From assembly GCA_013361745.1 (NCBI GenBank), contig JABFXM010000553.1, forward strand, positions 1 to 12,314: DNA of 12,314 nt. The letters run 5' to 3'. Shown here piece by piece: positions 5,988 to 10,594 of the stretch; the first letter of the stretch is position 1; each line of letters opens with the position of its first letter. The notes beneath the pieces were generated by a model, which was not told the origin of the DNA, ran no database searches, and saw only the letters and a list, made by a program, of their open reading frames with translations. The translations under genes were made by a program, and so were the position numbers. Source of the DNA: Gemmatimonadaceae bacterium. GTDB lineage: Bacteria; Gemmatimonadota; Gemmatimonadetes; Gemmatimonadales; Gemmatimonadaceae.

Positions 5988-7141
5988 CGGTCGGCCGCGT
6001 CGTAGCGACGGAGGATCGCGCGCACCGTATCGAGCGGCAGCGCGCGAACGGTGCGTCCGCGCGCGGTAGTCGTCGTGGCCATGAAGAGCGAATTGTAGAT
6101 GGCTTCCTCCGTCGCCTCGACGACGCCCTGATACAGCGCCGAGGTCTCGTCGTTCGCGAGCTCGGTGGTGCTGAGCGTGTACGCGCCGCTGTGGGCGGCC
6201 GCTTGCGACGTGGGCTGCACCCGGCGCACCGACGCGGCGGTCGAGAACGCGACGACGTAATCCCCCGACCCGTTCGACGCGGACGATCCGGTGCGCGCGA
6301 GCCCCATCAGCGCCCGCTCGGCGAGACGCCTGAGGTTGCGGTCGGAGAGGGGCGCGTCGGTGGCGACGACGATCATGATGGAGCCGTCGCCCTTCCCGCC
6401 TTCCACGGCGTCCTTGAAGGCGTAGCTGCCGAGCGCCTTCCCGACGGGCGCACCGAGGATCTGGAGCACGCCACCGAAGTTGCTCTGCACGAGCACACCG
6501 ACGGTGAATCCGCCGAGCGATGCCGGAAGCAGGCGCGAGGCGGTGCCGATGCCGCCCTTGAACCCGAAGGCGACGGTTCCGGCCCCGGCACCAACGCTTC
6601 CCTCGCGCACGGAACCCGAGGAAGCAGCGAGGAGCGCCGCGCGCACCGCGTCGGCGCCGACGGGACGCGAGCGAATCGCGTTGAGCTGCCCATCGTTCGT
6701 CTCACCGACGACGACGTTCAGCGAGCGGACCTCCTCCATCCCCGGCTGCTCGAGCATCCAGCCCACGAGCGCATCGGCGACGCGCCAGACGCAGAGCGTG
6801 CAGGTGAGGAGAATCGGCGACTCGAGCTCGCCGAGCTCGTTCACCTGCGTCGAGCCGAGCAGCTTGCCGAAGCCGTTGCCGACGACGATCGCGGCGGGAA
6901 CGCGGGAGAGAAAGGGATTCTCGGCCGACGGAAAGATCGCCGTGACGCCGGTGTGCACCGAGTCGCCCGCGATCACCGTGCTCTGGCCGACGCGCACGCC
7001 GGCGACGTCGGTGATTGCATTCCACCGTCCGGGCCTGAAGATCCCTGGCGCGACGCCGAGGTCGCGAGCGCGGGCGCGGGCCTCCGTCTGCGCACCCAGC
7101 GCGAGCGGGAGGGAGATGAGTACGACGAGGACGAATCGCAT
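5984..7141 (-). CDS. P1-family peptidase (DmpA/BapA-like aminopeptidase), exported
   Basis: Family members are N-terminal-nucleophile enzymes that release N-terminal residues, often D- or beta-amino acids, from small peptides or amides, after cutting themselves into two chains. The product has 385 residues. Residues 1-18 are a hydrophobic signal peptide (MRFVLVVLISLPLALGAQ), suggesting export to the periplasm. The family landmarks are present: the N-terminal APGIFRPGRWNAITDVAGVRVG, GNGFGKLLGSTQVNELGELESP (split over residues 88-109), FGFKGGIGTASR (192-203), VGVLVQSNFGG (214-224), and the self-cleavage site G253-S254 in GDGSIMIVVATDAPL, where Ser254 would be the nucleophile. The start ATG 7141 has no Shine-Dalgarno but has a TAGCTT element 9 nt upstream. 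Its stop overlaps the next start as ATGA. Confidence 0.9.
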   Translation of the reverse strand: MRFVLVVLISLPLALGAQTEARARARDLGVAPGIFRPGRWNAITDVAGVRVGQSTVIAGDSVHTGVTAIFPSAENPFLSRVPAAIVVGNGFGKLLGSTQVNELGELESPILLTCTLCVWRVADALVGWMLEQPGMEEVRSLNVVVGETNDGQLNAIRSRPVGADAVRAALLAASSGSVREGSVGAGAGTVAFGFKGGIGTASRLLPASLGGFTVGVLVQSNFGGVLQILGAPVGKALGSYAFKDAVEGGKGDGSIMIVVATDAPLSDRNLRRLAERALMGLARTGSSASNGSGDYVVAFSTAASVRRVQPTSQAAAHSGAYTLSTTELANDETSALYQGVVEATEEAIYNSLFMATTTTARGRTVRALPLDTVRAILRRYDAADR

Positions 7142-7150
7142 CGGTCGCGA

Positions 7151-7156
7151 AAGCTA
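7151..7156 (-). promoter_or_regulatory. Candidate -10 element of the P1 peptidase
   Basis: TAGCTT on the minus strand, within GGTTAGCTTTCGCG, ends 9 nt before ATG 7141. This implies a transcript with only a few untranslated bases. It could be an internal promoter separating the peptidase-fahA-SET genes from the upstream YfiT-like gene. No clear -35. Confidence 0.35.
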
Positions 7157-7202
7157 ACCCGCGCGCGCCGCGGAAGAAATCGCTCGCCGCGGAGCCGGCG
7201 CG

Positions 7203-7736
7203 CTACCAGCGCTCGCGCCGAGAGAGCTCGGTGATGTGCGCGACGTGATGACGCGAATGCCACGCGTACAGCGCGAGCATGCGGTCGAGCGTCAGCACGC
7301 CGTTCTGCGGGTGCTCGAGTTTCCGCTCGAAATCGGCGCTGGTCATCGAGCGGAGGAGCTTCGTCCAGCGATCGTGCAGTCCATCGAGGATCGCGAAGGA
7401 CGGGGCGAGCGGCCCACCCCGCGCGTCGGGAAACTCCGCCCAGCGCGCCTCGTCGTACGCCGTGATGCGCGGCGTATCCTCGGTGAGCGCGAGCTTGAAG
7501 CGGATGTACGAGTTCATGTGGCTGTCCGGGATGTGGTGCACGACCTGACGGACCGTCCACCCTCCGGGCCGATACCGGGTATCGAGCTTCGCATCGTCCA
7601 TCCCCTGCACCGCCCGCCGCAGCTTCTCCGGGAGCTCGGCGATGACGTCGATGAATCCGGCGCGCTTCGCCGGATCGTCGCCGGAATACGTGAAGCGTCC
7701 TACCGGATAGCGGAGATCGGGGGTCTCGGTCGGCAT
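7203..7736 (-). CDS. YfiT-type DinB-superfamily metal-dependent protein (putative thiol S-transferase)
   Basis: A 177-residue protein, nearly the length of Bacillus subtilis YfiT, with the same architecture. The motif GGWTVRQVVHHIPDSHMNSY (58-77) carries the first metal-binding His (H67), and WHSRHHVAHI near the C-terminus carries H160 and H164. These three His form the metal site of the four-helix DinB/YfiT fold. Related Firmicute proteins (BstA) move low-molecular-weight thiols onto electrophiles; the thiol used here is unknown. No signal peptide. The start ATG 7736 lacks a good Shine-Dalgarno; a CATCTTTCG stretch (around 7768-7775) could be promoter. It lies 61 bp upstream of the P1 peptidase on the same strand and is divergent from the Cys-rich protein gene at 7850. 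Confidence 0.85.
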   Translation of the reverse strand: MPTETPDLRYPVGRFTYSGDDPAKRAGFIDVIAELPEKLRRAVQGMDDAKLDTRYRPGGWTVRQVVHHIPDSHMNSYIRFKLALTEDTPRITAYDEARWAEFPDARGGPLAPSFAILDGLHDRWTKLLRSMTSADFERKLEHPQNGVLTLDRMLALYAWHSRHHVAHITELSRRERW

Positions 7737-7777
7737 CGTCGGCTCGGAGGGGTGAAGTGGTGGTCACGAAAGATGGA

Positions 7778-7792
7778 GGCGCCGGCGGCGCC
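7778..7792. repeat. Short inverted repeat in the divergent intergenic region
   Basis: GGCGCC-GGC-GGCGCC, two 6-bp arms around three bases, lies in the 113-bp space between the YfiT-like gene and the Cys-rich gene. It would fall in the 5' leader of the YfiT-like mRNA if transcription starts upstream. It may be chance in GC-rich DNA. Confidence 0.25.
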
Positions 7793-7849
7793 GCGCCAAC
7801 GCCGGTTCACTCTTGCGCGGCGTGGCGCGCGACACGAACGTAGCGCCCG

Positions 7850-8461
7850 ATGAGCGACCCCCTGACTCTCTCCCGGCCGTACGCGGCGCGCGACGGTGCG
7901 CCGGTCATCCACGCCGTGGATCCGGCGATCTTCGAGCGCCGCTACTTCGCGCGGTGCATGGCCTGTGGATTCTGCGCCGATGCATGCTGCGCACACGGCG
8001 TCGACGTCGACGGGCGCGTGGAGGAGGCGTTGCTCGCCGAATCGGCGGCGATCGAGTCGCACACCGGGGTCCCGGTGGCGAGCTGGTTCGCGGGTCCCGC
8101 GCAGCCCGACGCAGACGTTCCGGGCGGCACGCTGCGCCGCACGGCGGTGCGCGACGGGTTCTGCGTCTTCCACACGCCTAACGGCCGCGGCTGCATGCTG
8201 CACGCGTACGCCCTTGCGACGGGGCGCGACTATCACCTGGTCAAGCCGATGGTGAGCACGCTCTTTCCGGTGACCTTCGGCGAGGGGACGCTGCTCGTGT
8301 CGGACGAGCTGGACGAGGGATCGCTCGTGTGTGGCGGCGACGGACCGACGGCGTACGAGGCCGCCCGGGACGAGATCCGGTACTACTTCGGCGACTCGCT
8401 CGTGAGCGAGCTCGATTCGCTCGCCGCGGGAATCTCGCGCGGCGCCGCGGCGGACGCGTAG
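7850..8461 (+). CDS. Cys-rich putative zinc/iron-binding protein (YkgJ/DUF3109-like)
   Basis: The 203-residue product has a cysteine cluster near the N-terminus: C36, C39, C42, C46 and C47 in RCMACGFCADACCAHG. Further Cys follow at C105 (GFCVF), C115 (GRGCMLHAYALATG) and C161 (LVCGG). The order cluster, then Cys-containing middle with a KP...STLFPVTF strand, then a late Cys, resembles the YkgJ/DUF3109 group of putative zinc- or iron-chelating proteins. Membership is from memory of the pattern and not certain. The biochemical role is unknown. No signal peptide or membrane segment. The start ATG 7850 has no obvious Shine-Dalgarno. The C-terminal 26 codons overlap the opposing membrane protein gene. 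A CGTTAGGC-type octamer lies at 8176-8183 (Pro-Asn codons). Confidence 0.75.
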   Translation: MSDPLTLSRPYAARDGAPVIHAVDPAIFERRYFARCMACGFCADACCAHGVDVDGRVEEALLAESAAIESHTGVPVASWFAGPAQPDADVPGGTLRRTAVRDGFCVFHTPNGRGCMLHAYALATGRDYHLVKPMVSTLFPVTFGEGTLLVSDELDEGSLVCGGDGPTAYEAARDEIRYYFGDSLVSELDSLAAGISRGAAADA

Positions 8462-8955
8462 CCCCAGAGCACGGCGGCGATGAAGAGCACGATCCCGACG
8501 AAGCGGATCACCGCCGCGATGCGGTCGTCGTAGCGCAGCACATCGAGCTCGGCGAGGATGAACGCCCAGTCGTGCTCTCCTCCCCCCACGAGGGGCAGCG
8601 CCTGCTCCTGCGCGTCGGCAACGTAGACCGCGACGTACCAGAGGTTCTCGGCGACCCACCAGAGGGCCACGCTGGCGGCGAACTGATCGCGGCGGCGGAG
8701 AAAGTAGCCGACGAAGACCGCGGGCACGATGACCTGGAAGAGACTGCCGCCCATCGCGGCGACGAGCTTCCCGAAGGGTCCGAAGACGATGTGTCCGGTC
8801 TCGTGAATCGGCAGGTTCACGTTGTCGATCGCCGCGAACTCGCCGGCGCGCAGGATCGCGATCCCGTACACGAGCAGCAGCGTCGTCAACGCGACACGCG
8901 CGACGCGGCCGACTGGCCAGCTCGAGGCGGGAATCGGCGAAGCGGTATCGGCCAT
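8383..8955 (-). CDS. Membrane protein with HETGH zinc-protease-like motif
   Basis: A 190-residue integral membrane protein with about four or five hydrophobic stretches: near residues 21-37, 66-86, 93-113 and 147-170. The motif LPIHETGHIVFGPFG carries an HExxH metal-binding signature (H51, E52, H55), located close to the second hydrophobic stretch, as in M50B-like membrane metallopeptidases. A third metal ligand is not evident, so activity is unproven. The N-terminal GTG at 8958 immediately precedes ATG 8955; the ATG is preferred but both are possible. No Shine-Dalgarno is seen. The C-terminus after the last membrane segment is a Ser/Glu-rich tail encoded opposite the end of the Cys-rich gene: both stop codons are real, giving a 79-bp tail-to-tail overlap. 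Confidence 0.75.
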   Translation of the reverse strand: MADTASPIPASSWPVGRVARVALTTLLLVYGIAILRAGEFAAIDNVNLPIHETGHIVFGPFGKLVAAMGGSLFQVIVPAVFVGYFLRRRDQFAASVALWWVAENLWYVAVYVADAQEQALPLVGGGEHDWAFILAELDVLRYDDRIAAVIRFVGIVLFIAAVLWGYASAAAPREIPAASESSSLTSESPK

Positions 8956-9153
8956 CACGCACCAGACGCTCGGGCTCGCGACCGCGTTACGCCGCCGCCT
9001 CGACGGGATGTCCCGCGCTTACAGAACTCTGACGCGGTTCATGCGCGCAATCGCGCCGAACGCTGCAACCCTCGCGAAACTCCGCGCTGTCACACCCGTA
9101 CGACGGACAGCGACCGCCGCGACGCTCGTCGCCACGACGCTTCCCCAGAAGAC

Positions 9154-9158
9154 AGGAG
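9154..9158 (+). promoter_or_regulatory. Ribosome binding site of the small zinc-ribbon gene
   Basis: AGGAG lies 7 nt before ATG 9166, a canonical spacing. It supports this short gene being real. The 210 bp upstream to the divergent membrane gene holds no other convincing signal. Confidence 0.65.
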
Positions 9159-9165
9159 ACACCTC

Positions 9166-9384
9166 ATGAAAGCACTCTTCAGCGCGGGCGACATCGTCGC
9201 CAGCAACTGCCCACATTGCCGCAAGGCCGTGCAATCCCGCTTCGAGCTCCGCACCGTGCGCATGCCGCGCTCGCGGCTGAGCGTGCGCAACGTGCTCGTG
9301 GACGTCTGCGGCCTGTGCGAGAACGTGATCGGGATCCCTGCCCAGTCGATCCCGCAGCTGCGAGAGGCCGGACTGGCGAAGTGA
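9166..9384 (+). CDS. Small zinc-ribbon protein (YgiT/MqsA N-terminal-like)
   Basis: A 72-residue protein with two paired-cysteine knuckles: CPHC at residues 15-18 and CGLC at 48-51, about 30 residues apart. Between them lies RFELRTVRMPRSRLSVRNVL, a basic strand-rich stretch. This spacing resembles the zinc-binding domain of YgiT/MqsA-type antitoxins. However, there is no C-terminal helix-turn-helix and no toxin gene next to it, so an antitoxin role is not supported. It could be a nucleic-acid-binding or regulatory zinc ribbon. The start is secured by AGGAG 7 nt upstream. It is followed 3 bp after the stop by a GC hairpin (9388-9402), suggesting a single-gene transcript. Confidence 0.75.
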   Translation: MKALFSAGDIVASNCPHCRKAVQSRFELRTVRMPRSRLSVRNVLVDVCGLCENVIGIPAQSIPQLREAGLAK

Positions 9385-9387
9385 GCG

Positions 9388-9402
9388 GGCCGCGGCGCGG
9401 CC
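9388..9402 (+). terminator. Hairpin after the zinc-ribbon gene
   Basis: GGCCGC-GGC-GCGGCC forms a 6-bp stem and 3-base loop starting 3 bp after the stop codon. There is no following T-tract. A self-complementary 14-mer (CGCGCCGCGGCGCG, 9411-9424) follows it. Confidence 0.4.
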
Positions 9403-9447
9403 GTTAGGCACGCGCCGCGGCGCGGCGACGCGGCGAGCCGCCGGAAC

Positions 9448-9465
9448 GGGCGGCTTTCGCCGCCC
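9448..9465. terminator. Hairpin upstream of the DUF411 lipoprotein gene
   Basis: GGGCGGC-TTTC-GCCGCCC is a perfect 7-bp stem with a 4-base loop. It is flanked by short direct repeats CGGAAC on both sides. It may end readthrough from the left or lie just upstream of the promoter of the next gene. Confidence 0.4.
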
Positions 9466-9473
9466 GGAACGCG

Positions 9474-9482
9474 TGATATCTT
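9474..9482 (+). promoter_or_regulatory. Candidate extended -10 promoter of the DUF411 lipoprotein
   Basis: TGATATCTT combines a TG extension with TATCTT, four of six matches to TATAAT. It lies 23 nt before ATG 9506, predicting a leader of roughly 16 nt. The TAnCTT pattern matches the proposed -10 boxes of rex and the P1 peptidase. Confidence 0.4.
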
Positions 9483-9505
9483 GGGTCCGTCCCTCACTCC
9501 GACCC

Positions 9506-10060
9506 ATGCGCATCGACACCCAGATTCGACTCGCCGCCGCGGCCGCGCTACTCGGCGCCGTCGCCTGCTCCACCTCCAAACAGTCCGAGAGCGCGGGCGG
9601 CGTCGACTCCGCGGCGGTGCAGCCGGCGACAGCGTCCGCGGTCGCGCCGGCCCCGGGCGATTCGACTCCGCGTGCTGCCCTCGCGACGAAGAGCGACTCC
9701 GTGCTCGTCGTCTACAAGACGCCGACCTGCGGGTGCTGCAAGGGCTGGGTATCCAAGATGAAGGAAGCAGGGTTCGCCGTCGAAGTGCACGACCTCCCCG
9801 ATCTCACGCAGATCAAGAAGAAGGCGGGGGTCCCCGAAGACCTGCAGGCCTGCCATACCGCGCGCATCGGCGGCTACGTGGTCGAGGGTCACGTGCCGGC
9901 CGCGGACATCCGGCGGCTGCTCGCCGAGCGCCCGAAGGTGACGGGAATCGGAACGCCCGGGATGCCGGTGGGATCTCCGGGGATGGAAGGAGCGTTCAAA
10001 GATCGGTACGACGTGATGACCTTCGGTGGCGGGAAGCAGACGGTCTTCGCGTCGCACTGA
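9506..10060 (+). CDS. DUF411-family metal-binding lipoprotein
   Basis: Predicted outer-envelope lipoprotein of 184 residues. Residues 1-20 form a signal peptide (MRIDTQIRLAAAAALLGAVA) followed by lipidation Cys C21 in a relaxed lipobox (AVAC). Residues 22-65 are an Ala/Ser/Pro-rich linker. The DUF411 domain spans 66-184: VVYKTPTCGCCKGW with C75, C77 and C78, QACHTA (C116, H117), YVVEGHVPA (H129), and a PGMPVGSPGME segment with M153 and M160. DUF411 proteins are often found in copper or other metal resistance loci, and the Cys/His/Met set fits soft-metal binding; the actual metal is not shown here. An earlier in-frame ATG at 9473 would place charged residues ahead of the signal peptide, so 9506 is preferred. 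The next gene starts 34 bp downstream on the same strand. Confidence 0.87.
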   Translation: MRIDTQIRLAAAAALLGAVACSTSKQSESAGGVDSAAVQPATASAVAPAPGDSTPRAALATKSDSVLVVYKTPTCGCCKGWVSKMKEAGFAVEVHDLPDLTQIKKKAGVPEDLQACHTARIGGYVVEGHVPAADIRRLLAERPKVTGIGTPGMPVGSPGMEGAFKDRYDVMTFGGGKQTVFASH

Positions 10061-10094
10061 GTCACGCGGTCACGCTCCCGCCCCTCCGAGCACG

Positions 10095-10592
10095 ATGCTC
10101 CAGACGACGATCAGAACCATCCTCACGCGCGAGCTGTATGCGCTTCGCCGCGGCGTGGAGGCGTACCCCGACGACGCGAGCCTGTGGCGCGCGGTACCCG
10201 GAATCGCGAACGTCGGGGGGACGCTCGTGCTGCATCTGTGCGGAAACCTCCAGCACTTCATCGGCGCGGTGCTCGGCGGGAGCGGCTACCGCCGGGACCG
10301 CGAGGCGGAGTTCAGTCGCAGGGAAGTCAGCCGCGCGGTGCTGATCGCGGAGATCGACGCCGCGATCGCGGCTGTCGCACGCGGGCTCGACGCGACGAGC
10401 GACGCGACGTTAGGCACCCGCTATCCGGAGAAGGTCGGAGGGCGCGAGGTGATGACCGCGGACATGCTCGTGCATTCGACCGCGCACCTCGCCTACCATC
10501 TCGGGCAGTTCGACTACCATCGGCGGATCGTCACCGGCGACGGGCGGACGATCGGCGCCGTCGCACCGGCGGAGCTGCCGCCGGTCGAGTAG
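10095..10592 (+). CDS. DinB-superfamily protein (DUF1572-like)
   Basis: A 165-residue four-helix-bundle protein. The metal-binding triad of the DinB/YfiT fold is visible: H47 in TLVLHLCGNLQHF, and H131 and H135 in LVHSTAHLAYHLGQFDYHRR. DinB-type proteins are usually metal-dependent thiol transferases or hydrolases of unknown specificity; this one could belong to the DUF1572 branch. No signal peptide. It starts at ATG 10095, 34 bp after the DUF411 gene and likely co-transcribed; the Shine-Dalgarno is weak. Its stop lies 2 bp from the stop of the convergent pbpC. It contains a CGTTAGGC octamer at 10408-10415, which supplies a TTA leucine codon. It is only distantly similar to the YfiT-like protein at 7203-7736. 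Confidence 0.82.
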   Translation: MLQTTIRTILTRELYALRRGVEAYPDDASLWRAVPGIANVGGTLVLHLCGNLQHFIGAVLGGSGYRRDREAEFSRREVSRAVLIAEIDAAIAAVARGLDATSDATLGTRYPEKVGGREVMTADMLVHSTAHLAYHLGQFDYHRRIVTGDGRTIGAVAPAELPPVE

Positions 10593-10594
10593 CG

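Noticed and set aside
6191..7234. Plus-strand open frame of 347 codons
   Set aside because: Antisense to the P1 peptidase, low-complexity Arg/Asp/Glu content, no family resemblance.
7700..8962. Minus-strand open frame of 420 codons
   Set aside because: It covers both the Cys-rich gene and the membrane protein gene in a meaningless frame, with Arg/Ala-rich composition and no motif.
9008..9169. A 53-codon plus-strand frame overlapping the start of the zinc-ribbon gene by ATGA
   Set aside because: It could be a coupled leader peptide, but it has no ribosome site, no recognisable motif and a basic composition typical of chance frames.
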